DNA from: Curtobacterium sp. UNCCL20
GTDB taxonomy: Bacteria > Actinomycetota > Actinomycetes > Actinomycetales > Microbacteriaceae
DNA length: 64,000 nt
Direction: 5' to 3'
NCBI RefSeq assembly: GCF_900101675.1
Contig: NZ_FNKG01000001.1
Coordinates: 186,001 to 250,000 of the forward strand
Position 1 is the first letter of the stretch. Each line of letters begins with the position of its first letter. Shown here piece by piece: positions 1 through 8,038 of this stretch. The notes under the pieces were generated by a model that saw nothing but the letters and a program-made list of their open reading frames with translations, made no database searches and was not told the origin of the DNA. Position numbers and translations under genes: made by a program.

Positions 1-86
1 CGGGTGAACGATGTCCACCCCGCGAACCGGACGCCTCCGCAGCCCGGCGGCGTAGACAGGAGTCCCCGAACCGAGAGGAGCGCGCA

Positions 87-368
87 GTGAGCGACCCCGG
101 CATCACGCCCGACGACGGAACCGACGAGTTCCGCGACGACGACGTGGACACCGAACACACCGGCCCGTACGAGGAGGACTTCCGCGAGGAGTCCCTCGAG
201 ACCGTCACGAACGACGCGGTCGCCGGCGAGACCGTCGAGCCGCAGCCCGGCGACGGTACCGACGACGGCCCCACCGGCGGCGCCCCACGAGAGGGATCGC
301 CGGACCTGTGGGAGCAGGACGAGGAACTGCCCGACCTGGGCGGCGACCTCGGCACCAAGCCCCTCTGA
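87..368 (+). CDS. Small acidic hypothetical protein
   Basis: This gene encodes 93 residues from a GTG start that has the purine-rich stretch GAGAGGAG just upstream as a Shine-Dalgarno (SD) site. The protein is strongly acidic (Asp/Glu-rich) with Gly, Pro and Thr and almost no hydrophobic residues, so it should be soluble and largely disordered. I see no signal peptide or membrane segment. A short WEQDEELPDLGG patch near the C-terminus is the only distinctive motif. I do not recognise a function; small acidic proteins of this kind are common next to housekeeping genes in Microbacteriaceae. Confidence 0.7.
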   Translation: MSDPGITPDDGTDEFRDDDVDTEHTGPYEEDFREESLETVTNDAVAGETVEPQPGDGTDDGPTGGAPREGSPDLWEQDEELPDLGGDLGTKPL

Positions 369-406
369 CACGGCCTGCCCGGAGCACGGCCCCGTACGAT
401 CGGGCC

Positions 407-772
407 GTGCTCCGTCGTGTCCGTGCCAGCGTCCGTCGCATGCCCGGCGCCGTCCGGCTCATCTCGCTCGCCGCGCTGCTGCTCACCGCCGCCGCGGGCA
501 ACGTCGCGGTGCGGTCGGGTCCGGTCGTCGAGTGGGTCCTCCTGCTCGTGGTCGCGGTCGTCGGAGCCGTCGTCGCCGGAGCCCCGGCCCACCTCTGGCC
601 GTTGCCGGCCATCTGGCTCGTCGCCACCCTCCTCGTCACGACGACGGGGGTCCCCGTCGACGGCGTGACACTGGCGGTCTCCCTGGTCGCCGGGGGCGTC
701 GCGCTCGTCGCGGCGATCGCCGTCGACGTCCAGCCGACCCTGCGGCGGCGACGACGCGGGGTGCGTCCGTGA
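407..772 (+). CDS. Small integral membrane protein
   Basis: This is a predicted 121-residue protein with a basic N-terminus (LRRVRASVRRMPG) followed by about four hydrophobic segments, and a basic C-terminal tail (RRRRRGVRP), so it is probably an inner-membrane protein. I chose the GTG at 407 because the hexamer TACGAT (395-400) lies six bases upstream, which fits a -10 box driving a leaderless transcript; ATG 440 is an alternative. The stop codon overlaps the next gene's GTG by four bases, so the two are probably translationally coupled. The function is unknown. Confidence 0.55.
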   Translation: MLRRVRASVRRMPGAVRLISLAALLLTAAAGNVAVRSGPVVEWVLLLVVAVVGAVVAGAPAHLWPLPAIWLVATLLVTTTGVPVDGVTLAVSLVAGGVALVAAIAVDVQPTLRRRRRGVRP

Positions 773-1605
773 CCAGCAGCCGGCCTGGAGGTGCGGGGCA
801 CGACCGCCACCGCGCCTCCAGGCCGTCCACCGGTCGCGTCCAGGACCGTGACCTGCGTCGGTTCCTCGCCGACAGCACGCCGGTGGCCGCGGGCGGCCGC
901 GCCATCCTCCTGCAGATCGCCGACCCCGTCGTCGGAGCGGGGGTCCGGCGGCACTCGGACTTCGCGCGTCGACCGCAGCAGCGGCTGGCCCACACCCTGA
1001 TGTTCGTGTACGCGGTCGTGATCGGCACCGACGCGGACGCTGCCGTCGCGACCTCGTTCGTGCACCGCGCCCACCGGACGGTCACCGGCGCCGACGAGGT
1101 GGACCGGCAGCTCTGGGTCGCCGCCACGCTGTTCGACTCCGCGCGGCGGGCCCACGAACTGTTCGGCGACCCTGTCGACGCGGTCCGCGCCGAGGCCGTC
1201 CTCCGCGCGTACGCGCCGATCGGCACCGCCCTCCGCGTCCCGGTCGGCCGCTGGCCGGACTCCGTCGACGCCTTCGACCGGTACTGGGCGGACACGCTGG
1301 ACCGGCTCGAGGTGACGGACGATGCCCGCGGGGTCGTCCGTGACCTGCTGCACCCGCGGTTCGCGCCGGTCTGGGTGCGCGCGGCGATGCCCCTCGTGCG
1401 CGTCGTCACCGTCGGGATGCTGCCGGATGCGGTGCGCGAGCAGTACGGGTTCGCCTGGGGGCCGCGCGAGCAGCGGCGTTTCCGGCTGACCGTCCGCCGG
1501 GTGCGCCGGGTCCGGTCGCTCGTGCCGGGGTGGCTGCTGCGCCTGCCCGGGCCGCTGCTGCTGCGGGCGATGCACCGAACGGCTGCGCGACACATCCGAA
1601 CCTGA
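769..1605 (+). CDS. MpaB/DUF2236-family oxygenase-like protein
   Basis: The 278-residue product resembles the DUF2236 family, which includes MpaB/latex-clearing-protein type haem oxygenases. The diagnostic N-terminal block is LLQIADPVVGAGVRRHSDF near residue 45, followed by the helical stretch with VYAVVIGT and the RELF-like segment ARRAHELFG. Family members are typically 250-400 residues. The GTG start at 769 overlaps the upstream stop (GTGA). About the first 20 residues are encoded by a dispersed palindromic repeat (781-825), so the family fold really begins near residue 25. The substrate is not predictable; rubber cleavage is not implied. Confidence 0.8.
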   Translation: MTSSRPGGAGHDRHRASRPSTGRVQDRDLRRFLADSTPVAAGGRAILLQIADPVVGAGVRRHSDFARRPQQRLAHTLMFVYAVVIGTDADAAVATSFVHRAHRTVTGADEVDRQLWVAATLFDSARRAHELFGDPVDAVRAEAVLRAYAPIGTALRVPVGRWPDSVDAFDRYWADTLDRLEVTDDARGVVRDLLHPRFAPVWVRAAMPLVRVVTVGMLPDAVREQYGFAWGPREQRRFRLTVRRVRRVRSLVPGWLLRLPGPLLLRAMHRTAARHIRT

Positions 1606-1608
1606 TTC

Positions 1609-1642
1609 TTGTCATTGCGACAAATACCGTGGTACGGTCGAG
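1609..1642 (+). promoter_or_regulatory. Probable NrtR operator and promoter of the NAD-salvage operon
   Basis: A perfect inverted repeat TTGTC-N5-GACAA occupies 1609-1623. Its left part, TTGTCA (1609-1614), also serves as a -35 box, 18 bases before a -10-like TACGGT (1633-1638). The A of the prs start codon (1645) lies seven bases after this -10 box and no SD is visible, so the transcript is probably leaderless. NrtR repressors bind palindromes in front of NAD genes and the third gene of this operon encodes an NrtR homologue, so autoregulation is the natural inference. Confidence 0.5.
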
Positions 1643-1644
1643 CC

Positions 1645-2508
1645 ATGGCAGTCGAACTCAGCACCTGGGACGCACAGGGCACCCCGACGACACCGACGTT
1701 CTCCACAATGCGGTTCCCCGCGGGTGAAGCCCACGTCAAGGTCGAGCACGACGATGCCGCGCCGGGGGACCTCACCGAGATCGCGACCCTGCGCGGCACG
1801 GACGGCAACGACCTCCTCATGCTCGGCATGTGGGCGGACGCGGTCAAGCAGCGCGGCTCGAAGGCGGTCGCGCTCATCCCGTACCTGCCCGGCGCCCGAG
1901 CGGACCGCGGCATCCCCTTCGGCGCGAAGGTCTACGCGGACGTCGTCAACGGCTTCCACCTCGACCAGGTGATCGCCTTCGACCCGCACTCGCCGGTGAT
2001 CGTCGAGCTCGTCGACAACCTCACCGTCGTCACGAGCGAGCAGGTCGTCCGCGACCAGGTCGTGCACCACGGCGAGCGCAAGGGCGAGCGCAAGGGCGCG
2101 CAGCAGTACCAGGGCATCATCGCGCCGGACAAGGGCGCGGTCGCCCGTGCCACCGCTGTGGCCGAGGCGAGCGGCCTCCCCGTCTACCGGGCCGAGAAAC
2201 ACCGCAACCCGGACACCGGCAAGCTCGACTCGTTCTCGTGCGAACCCCTGCCGGACACCGGCCGGTTCCTCGTCGTCGACGACATCTGCGACGGCGGTGG
2301 CACCTTCATGGGCCTCGCGGGCTGCACCGGCCTGCCGAAGGAGCGCCTGGGCCTCTGGGTCTCGCACGGCGTCTTCTCCGGCCGGGCCGCACAGCTCGCC
2401 GACCACTTCGGCGAGATCGTCACCACCGACTCGTACCCCGCGCAGAACACCATCGAGGGCCTGCGCACGATCGCACTCACCCCCTACCTGACGGAGCAGA
2501 TCCGATGA
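1645..2508 (+). CDS. prs: Ribose-phosphate pyrophosphokinase paralogue of the NAD-salvage operon
   Basis: The 287-residue protein belongs to the PRPP synthetase/phosphoribosyltransferase fold and presumably makes PRPP from ribose-5-phosphate and ATP. The PRPP-binding loop is clear (FLVVDDICDGGGTFMG, about residue 210), and an early block with PGARADRG matches the substrate region. It is shorter and more divergent than the housekeeping Prs (about 320 residues). It is immediately followed, with an ATGA overlap, by nicotinamide phosphoribosyltransferase, which consumes PRPP, so it probably supplies that enzyme. ATG 1645 was chosen over the upstream in-frame start because of the promoter geometry and the start of homology. 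Confidence 0.85.
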   Translation: MAVELSTWDAQGTPTTPTFSTMRFPAGEAHVKVEHDDAAPGDLTEIATLRGTDGNDLLMLGMWADAVKQRGSKAVALIPYLPGARADRGIPFGAKVYADVVNGFHLDQVIAFDPHSPVIVELVDNLTVVTSEQVVRDQVVHHGERKGERKGAQQYQGIIAPDKGAVARATAVAEASGLPVYRAEKHRNPDTGKLDSFSCEPLPDTGRFLVVDDICDGGGTFMGLAGCTGLPKERLGLWVSHGVFSGRAAQLADHFGEIVTTDSYPAQNTIEGLRTIALTPYLTEQIR

Positions 2509-4097
2509 CGCAGACCACGAGCACCACGAGCACCACCACCCCCGCCACGACCGCCGCCGGCCTCGAACCCCGCATCACCACCGCCAGCCCGATCGCGCCG
2601 CTCCTGGCGGTAGACGGCTACAAGCACTCGCACCGGCAGGTCTACCCGGCCGGCACCACCCGGATCCTGATCAACTGGACGAACCGGTCGAACGCGCACA
2701 TGCCCGAGTCGACCCACGCGGTGGTCTTCGGCCTGCAGGCGTTCATCCAGCGCTCCCTCGTCGAGGCGTGGGCGCCGTTCTTCGCCGCCGACGAGGACGA
2801 GGTCGCCGGCCTGTTCGAGCAGGCGCTCCAGGGCTACTTCGGCCCGAACCACATCGGCACCGACCACGTCCGCGCCCTGCACCGCCTGGGCTACCTGCCG
2901 CTCGAGATCCGCGCGCTGCCCGAGGGCACCCTCGCTCCGATCGGCGTCGCCACCCTGACGGTCGAGAACACCGTCGACGAGTTCTTCTGGCTGCCGAACT
3001 ACATCGAGACCGCACTGTCTGCGTCGATCTGGCACCCCTCGACGGTCGCTACGAAGGCGCTCGAGTACCGCGACCTCATGGAGGACTGGGCCGCCCGCAC
3101 CGGTGCAGATCCCGCGAGCATCGACTTCGCCGCCCACGACTTCTCGTTCCGCGGGCAGTCGAGCATCGAGTCGGCCGCGGCGGGCGGTGCCGGACACCTG
3201 CTCTCGTTCCTCGGCACCGACTCGATGCCCTCCCTCGACTTCATCGACCGCTACTACCCCGGCGACAACGGCTGGGTGGCGGCGAGCGTCCCCGCGACCG
3301 AGCACAGCGTCATGTGCGTCCGCGGCGCCGACGGCGAGCTGGAGACCTTCGCGCAGATCCTCGACGTGTACCCGACGGGCATCGTCTCGGCGGTGAGCGA
3401 CGGCTTCGACCTGTTCAAGGTCCTCACCGAGACGCTCCCGCAGCTCAAGGACCGCATCACCGCCCGCGACGGCAAGCTCGTCATCCGTCCGGACTCGGGC
3501 GACCCGGTCGACATCGTCACCGGCACCGTGCACGGCGTCCCCGAGGCCGAGCTCACCGCGCCCGGTCGCAGCCACGAGGAGAAGGGCGTCGTCGAACTCC
3601 TCGACGAGCTCTTCGGCCACACGGTCAACGACCAGGGCTTCAAGGTGCTCGACCAGCACATCGGCGTCATCTACGGCGACAGCATCACCCTCGACCGTGC
3701 CCGCCGGATCTACGAGCGCCTCGCCGCGAAGGGCTACTCGAGCGACAACATCGTGCTCGGCATCGGGTCGTACACGTACCAGTACATGACGCGGGACAAC
3801 CTCGGCAGCGCCGTGAAGGCCACCTGGGCACTGGTCGACGGCGAGCCCGTCGACATCCAGAAGGACCCGAAGACCGGCAGCGGCAAGAAGAGCGCCAAGG
3901 GCCGCATCGCCCTGCACCGCGACGAGTCGGGCGAGATCCGGCAGACCGACCAGGCGACCGCCGACGACGAGGCGACCAGCCTGCTCCAGCCGGTGTGGGT
4001 CGACGGACGCTTCACGCGCCTCCAGTCGTTCGCCGACGTCCGCGACACGCTCCGTCGGGAGCGCGCCGACCGCGCAGCCCGGCGCGATCGGGCGTGA
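2505..4097 (+). CDS. nadV: Nicotinamide phosphoribosyltransferase (NAMPT/NadV)
   Basis: The 530-residue enzyme converts nicotinamide and PRPP to nicotinamide mononucleotide, the entry step of one-step nicotinamide salvage to NAD. Family blocks are unmistakable: AVDGYKHSHRQVYPAGTT near residue 35, FRGQSSIESAAAGGAGHL, PATEHSVM, VSDGFDLFKVLTE, IRPDSGDP, and YGDSITLDRA followed by GIGSYTYQ. A low-complexity Thr/Ser-rich leader of about 25 residues precedes the conserved part. It overlaps prs and nrtR by four bases on each side, a tightly coupled three-gene unit. Confidence 0.96.
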   Translation: MTQTTSTTSTTTPATTAAGLEPRITTASPIAPLLAVDGYKHSHRQVYPAGTTRILINWTNRSNAHMPESTHAVVFGLQAFIQRSLVEAWAPFFAADEDEVAGLFEQALQGYFGPNHIGTDHVRALHRLGYLPLEIRALPEGTLAPIGVATLTVENTVDEFFWLPNYIETALSASIWHPSTVATKALEYRDLMEDWAARTGADPASIDFAAHDFSFRGQSSIESAAAGGAGHLLSFLGTDSMPSLDFIDRYYPGDNGWVAASVPATEHSVMCVRGADGELETFAQILDVYPTGIVSAVSDGFDLFKVLTETLPQLKDRITARDGKLVIRPDSGDPVDIVTGTVHGVPEAELTAPGRSHEEKGVVELLDELFGHTVNDQGFKVLDQHIGVIYGDSITLDRARRIYERLAAKGYSSDNIVLGIGSYTYQYMTRDNLGSAVKATWALVDGEPVDIQKDPKTGSGKKSAKGRIALHRDESGEIRQTDQATADDEATSLLQPVWVDGRFTRLQSFADVRDTLRRERADRAARRDRA

Positions 4098-4747
4098 CCG
4101 ACGCGGCCACGGCGGCCCGCGACCAGCCGCTCATCGCGATCGACGTCGTCCCGGTGTCGTTCACGACGGGCAGCGGGTTGCGGGTCGCGACCGCGCGTCG
4201 GCAGTACGACCCGTACGCCGGCCTGGAGGCACTCCCCGGCGTGCTCCTGGACGGTGCGGAACGCCTCGACGACGGTGCGCAGCGCGCGCTCCGGACCAAG
4301 ACCGGGATCGACGCGGCGGCGGTCCGGCACCTCGCGCAGATCGGCGCGTTCGACGGGCCGGAACGCGACCCGCGCGACGCCGCGATCAGCATCGCGTTCC
4401 TGGCGGTCGTGGCCCCGCTGCCCGACGCTGGACCCACGGTGTGGCGCACGACCGCCGGGGACGAGCCGCGCCTCCCGTTCGACCACGACACCATCATCCG
4501 GACCGCGCTCGACCAGGTGCGGACGCGGCTCTGGCGTGACCTGCCGCTCACCCGTGCACTGCTCGGCGAGGTGTTCACGACCACCGACGCGGCGCACCTG
4601 CACACCGCACTGCACGGCGCACCATCGGACCCCGGCAACCTCAACCGGGCGCTCCGCACGAACACGGCGCTCGAACGGACCGCCGCGGTCCCGGCTCCCG
4701 ACGGCCGCACCGGACGTCCCCCGGCCACCTGGACGTGGCGCGACTGA
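4094..4747 (+). CDS. nrtR: NrtR-type Nudix transcriptional regulator of NAD metabolism
   Basis: The 217-residue protein has an N-terminal Nudix-like domain (residues 10-140) and a C-terminal winged-helix part, in which the end LNRALRTN...RPPATWTW is typical of NrtR proteins. The Nudix box is degenerate: LPGVLLDG is followed by RALRTKTG, so the REUXEE glutamates are missing. That fits an ADP-ribose sensor and not a hydrolase, as known for NrtR. It is the last gene of the prs-nadV-nrtR operon and should repress it through the palindrome at 1609-1623. Confidence 0.87.
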   Translation: MTDAATAARDQPLIAIDVVPVSFTTGSGLRVATARRQYDPYAGLEALPGVLLDGAERLDDGAQRALRTKTGIDAAAVRHLAQIGAFDGPERDPRDAAISIAFLAVVAPLPDAGPTVWRTTAGDEPRLPFDHDTIIRTALDQVRTRLWRDLPLTRALLGEVFTTTDAAHLHTALHGAPSDPGNLNRALRTNTALERTAAVPAPDGRTGRPPATWTWRD

Positions 4748-4765
4748 GCGCGGTTGGGTGGGGGA

Positions 4766-5401
4766 ATGTCCGCTTCCCTCTCCGGTGACGACTCCCTGCA
4801 CCTCCCCGAGTTCGACGCTCCCCCGGCCGCGCCGCTCGACCTCGCCCGGCAGTGGCTCGACGGCGCCGCGGACCGCGACGTCTCGGAGCCGCTGTCGATG
4901 ACGCTCGCGACGGCAGGGGCGGACGGCCGGGTGAGCGCACGCACCGTCGACGTGAAGCGGCTCGACGACCGCGGACTCGTGTTCGGGACCTCGACCGCGA
5001 GCCCGAAGGGACGGCAACTCGCCGAGAACCCGCACGCCGCCCTGCAGGTGTACTGGCGCGAGACGATGCAGCAGCTCCGGTTCGAGGGGCGGGCGGTGCA
5101 GCTCTCCGACGCCGAGTCCGACGCGCTCTTCGCCGACCGGTCACCGAAGTCCCGCGCTGCGACCGCCGTCGCCGACCAGTCCGCCGTGCTCGCTCCGCGG
5201 ACGCTCCAGGACCTCATCGACGACGCGAACGCGCTGCTCACCGAGTCGGACGACGACGTGCCGAGGCCTGCCGGGTGGGTCGCCTGGCGACTCGAGCCCG
5301 ACCTCGTCGAGTTCTGGCACGGCAGCCGCGACCGGATGCACCGGCGCCTGCAGTACGTGCGCACGGACGGCACTTGGTCGACCGCGCGGCTGCAGCCCTG
5401 A
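4766..5401 (+). CDS. pdxH: Pyridoxamine 5'-phosphate oxidase-family FMN protein
   Basis: The 211-residue flavoprotein has the PNPOx split-barrel arrangement. MTLATAGADGRVSARTVDVK is the FMN-binding start, followed by GLVFGTSTASPKGRQLAENPHAAL and the C-terminal block VEFWHGSRDRMHRRLQY, the PNP_phzG_C type end that binds PLP in true oxidases. The expected reaction is oxidation of pyridoxamine/pyridoxine 5'-phosphate to PLP. ATG 4766 is preceded by the G-rich SD GGGTGGGGGA. The PhzG-like branch of the family has the same motifs, so the exact substrate is less certain than the fold. Confidence 0.85.
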   Translation: MSASLSGDDSLHLPEFDAPPAAPLDLARQWLDGAADRDVSEPLSMTLATAGADGRVSARTVDVKRLDDRGLVFGTSTASPKGRQLAENPHAALQVYWRETMQQLRFEGRAVQLSDAESDALFADRSPKSRAATAVADQSAVLAPRTLQDLIDDANALLTESDDDVPRPAGWVAWRLEPDLVEFWHGSRDRMHRRLQYVRTDGTWSTARLQP

Positions 5402-5436
5402 GCCGTTCCGTCCCGTCCCGGTGCCGGTGCCCCTCC

Positions 5437-5508
5437 CGCAAAACACCGGTGTTCGTCCGCTGAACCGCGTCATGTGGCGGTTTGACCGACGAACACCGGT
5501 GTTTTGCG
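5437..5508. repeat. Dispersed hairpin repeat, AACACCGGTGTT family, copy 1
   Basis: Two perfect 21-bp inverted arms (5437-5457 and 5488-5508) each contain the 12-bp palindrome AACACCGGTGTT. Inside lies a second pair of arms (AACCGC at 5463-5468 and GCGGTT at 5477-5482) around a short loop with CATG. The element sits between the ends of two convergent genes. A second copy with the same outer arms lies at 44026-44095, also between convergent genes. It may act as a bidirectional terminator, but there is no terminal U-tract of useful length. Confidence 0.85.
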
Positions 5509-5563
5509 AGCTCGACAGCGCGGCCAGACAGCGCCGCAAGACCGGGCCGCGACGGCAGCGGCG

Positions 5564-8026
5564 CTAGAGCTTCTCGATCGGCGCGATCTTGATGAGCAGC
5601 TTCTTGCGGCCCGCGGAGTCGAACGCGATCTCCGCGATGCGCTTGGCGCCCTGGCCGGTCACCGCCGAGACCGTGCCCTCGCCGAAGTCGACGTGCTTGA
5701 TCCGGTCGCCCGCCACGAGCTCCATGTCGCCGTTGTCGCGGACCTGCCCGGAGACGCGGTTCGCCCACTCGGTCTTCGGCCGGGTCTTCGACGCCGCCGC
5801 CGCACGGTCGTACGAGCCGCCGCCCCAGCCACCACCGCCGCGGTAGCCGCCACCACCGCCGCCTCCGCCGGAGCCACCCGCGCCACCGGGGCCGCCGCGG
5901 CGCGCGTTGAGCGCACGCGGTTCGGTACCGCCACGGCTGTTCGCCATGCCCGGCGACTGCTTCCACTCGATGAGCCCCTCGGGGATCTCCTGCAGGAAGC
6001 GGGAGGGCATCGCCACGTTCACGTCGCCGAACTGCGCACGGGTCATCGCGAGTGACAGGAACAGCGACTTCTTCGCCCGCGTGATGCCCACGTAGAACAG
6101 CCGGCGCTCTTCCGAGGGGCCGCCCGGCTCGTTCGCCGACATCCGGTGCGGCAGGAGGTCCTCTTCGACACCGGTGAGGAACACCGCGTCGTACTCGAGG
6201 CCCTTCGCCGTGTGCAGCGTCATCAGCGACACCGTGCCGGAGGAGTCGTCGAGCTCGTCCGCCGCGGCGACGAGGGACACCTCGGTCAGGAAGTCGGACA
6301 GCGTGCCCTCGGGGTTGTTCTTCTGGAACTCGCGCGTGACCGCCACGAGCTCGTCGATGTTGTCCGCACGAGCGGCGTCCTGCGCGTCCGGCGACTTGCG
6401 CAGGTTCTCGAGCAGCCCGGAGCCGTCGAGCAGCTGCGTCAGGGTGTCGACGACCGGCTGCGTGGTGGCACGCGACGAGACGTCGTCGAGCAGCGCTGCG
6501 AACGACGTGATCGCGTTCCGCACCTTCGGGCCGAACCCGAGCTCGTCCGCGTGCCGCAGAGCGTCGCGCATCGTCGTCTCGTGCTCGTCGGCGTAGCGCT
6601 GCAGGGTCGTCTCGGTGACGGCGCCGATGCCGCGCTTCGGCACGTTGAGGATCCGCCGGAGCGCCATCGGGTCGGCAGGGTTGGCGACGGTGATCAGGTA
6701 CGCCATGGCGTCCTTGATCTCGGCACGCTCGTAGAACTTCGTGCCGCCGAGCACCCGGTACGGGATCGCCGCGCGGATGAAGATCTCCTCCAGCGCACGG
6801 GTCTGCGAGTTCGTCCGGTAGAAGACTGCCATGTCGCGGTACGACATGCCTTCCTCGTGCAGGCGCTGGACCTCGTCCGCGACGAACTGGGCCTCGTCGT
6901 GGCCGGTGTACCCGGTGAAGCCGACGATCTTGTCGCCCGCGCCGACGTCGGTGAACAGGTTCTTCGCCTGACGGTCGAAGTTGTTCGCGATGACGGCGTT
7001 CGCCGCGTCGAGGATGTTCTGCGTCGAGCGGTAGTTCTGCTCGAGCAGGATCACCTTCGAGTTCGGGAAGTCCCGCTCGAACTCGACGATGTTGCGGATG
7101 TCGGCCCCGCGGAACGCGTAGATCGACTGGTCGGAGTCACCGACGACGGTCAGGGACGCCGGGGCGATCGACCCGTCCGCCTCGCGCATGCGGGCGACGT
7201 GCTGGCCGGCGTCCTCGAGCTTGTCGACCTGTTCGACGGGCACCGGACGCGTGAGCTCGCGGATGAGGGCGTACTGGGCGTGGTTGGTGTCCTGGTACTC
7301 GTCGACCAGGATGAAGCGGAAGCGGCGCTGGTAGAGCGCGGCGACGTCCGGGAAGGCCCGGAACAGGAACACCGTCTGCCCGATCAGGTCGTCGAAGTCG
7401 AACGCGTTCGCCCGGCGCAGCTCGTTCGTGTACCGCCGGAACACCTCGGTGAACATGACCTCTTGCGGGTCGTTCACGTTGATGTTGCGGGCGTAGGAGT
7501 CGATGTCCTGCAGCTCGTTCTTGAGCTTCGAGATCTTCGACGCCGCAGCACCGACCGTCAGCCCGAGCGAGTCCGCCTCGAGCTCCTTGATGATTCGCTT
7601 CAGCAGCGCCCGGGAGTCGGCGGAGTCGTAGATCGTGAACGACTGCGGGAACCCGAACCGCTCGGCCTCGCGCCGGAGGATCCGCACGCACGCCGAGTGG
7701 AACGTGGAGATCCACATGCCGTCGGACTCCTGCCCGACCAGTGCCCGGACCCGCTCGCGCATCTCGGCGGCGGCCTTGTTCGTGAACGTGATCGCGAGGA
7801 TCTGCGACGGCCAGGCTTCACGGTTCGCCAGCAGCAGGGCGATGCGGCGCGTGAGCACGCTCGTCTTGCCGGAGCCTGCTCCTGCCACGATCAGCAGGGA
7901 CTCGCCGCGGTACTCGACGGCTTCCTTCTGCTGGGGGTTCAGACCGGCGGTGAACGGGTCCTCGTAGGCGCGGGAGCCCGCACCCTGGTCGGGCGCGGAG
8001 TCGAAGGGGTCCAGCACGATCGTCAT
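5564..8026 (-). CDS. pcrA: ATP-dependent DNA helicase PcrA/UvrD
   Basis: The 820-residue SF1A helicase unwinds DNA 3'-5' in repair and replication-conflict resolution. Motifs in order are the Q-motif LNPQQKEAV (residue 29), Walker A VAGAGSGKTS (48-57), Walker B with VDEYQDTNHAQY, motif III GDSDQSIYAFRGAD, motif IV EQNYRS and motif V/VI with TLHTAKGLEYDAVF and RRLFYVGITRAKK. After the motor comes a Gly-rich linker (GGGGGGGG and neighbours) and a C-terminal Tudor-like domain ending GEGTVSAV...IAPIEKL, as in actinobacterial PcrA, which uses it to contact RNA polymerase. Twelve bases separate it from the upstream GDPD gene, so they are likely co-transcribed. Confidence 0.97.
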   Translation of the reverse strand: MTIVLDPFDSAPDQGAGSRAYEDPFTAGLNPQQKEAVEYRGESLLIVAGAGSGKTSVLTRRIALLLANREAWPSQILAITFTNKAAAEMRERVRALVGQESDGMWISTFHSACVRILRREAERFGFPQSFTIYDSADSRALLKRIIKELEADSLGLTVGAAASKISKLKNELQDIDSYARNINVNDPQEVMFTEVFRRYTNELRRANAFDFDDLIGQTVFLFRAFPDVAALYQRRFRFILVDEYQDTNHAQYALIRELTRPVPVEQVDKLEDAGQHVARMREADGSIAPASLTVVGDSDQSIYAFRGADIRNIVEFERDFPNSKVILLEQNYRSTQNILDAANAVIANNFDRQAKNLFTDVGAGDKIVGFTGYTGHDEAQFVADEVQRLHEEGMSYRDMAVFYRTNSQTRALEEIFIRAAIPYRVLGGTKFYERAEIKDAMAYLITVANPADPMALRRILNVPKRGIGAVTETTLQRYADEHETTMRDALRHADELGFGPKVRNAITSFAALLDDVSSRATTQPVVDTLTQLLDGSGLLENLRKSPDAQDAARADNIDELVAVTREFQKNNPEGTLSDFLTEVSLVAAADELDDSSGTVSLMTLHTAKGLEYDAVFLTGVEEDLLPHRMSANEPGGPSEERRLFYVGITRAKKSLFLSLAMTRAQFGDVNVAMPSRFLQEIPEGLIEWKQSPGMANSRGGTEPRALNARRGGPGGAGGSGGGGGGGGYRGGGGWGGGSYDRAAAASKTRPKTEWANRVSGQVRDNGDMELVAGDRIKHVDFGEGTVSAVTGQGAKRIAEIAFDSAGRKKLLIKIAPIEKL

Positions 8027-8038
8027 GACCGGGACAGT

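Noticed and set aside
4216..4228. CTGGAGGC motif in nrtR
   Set aside because: It lacks the GCGCG extension and any paired arm; it fits ordinary codons for GLEA.
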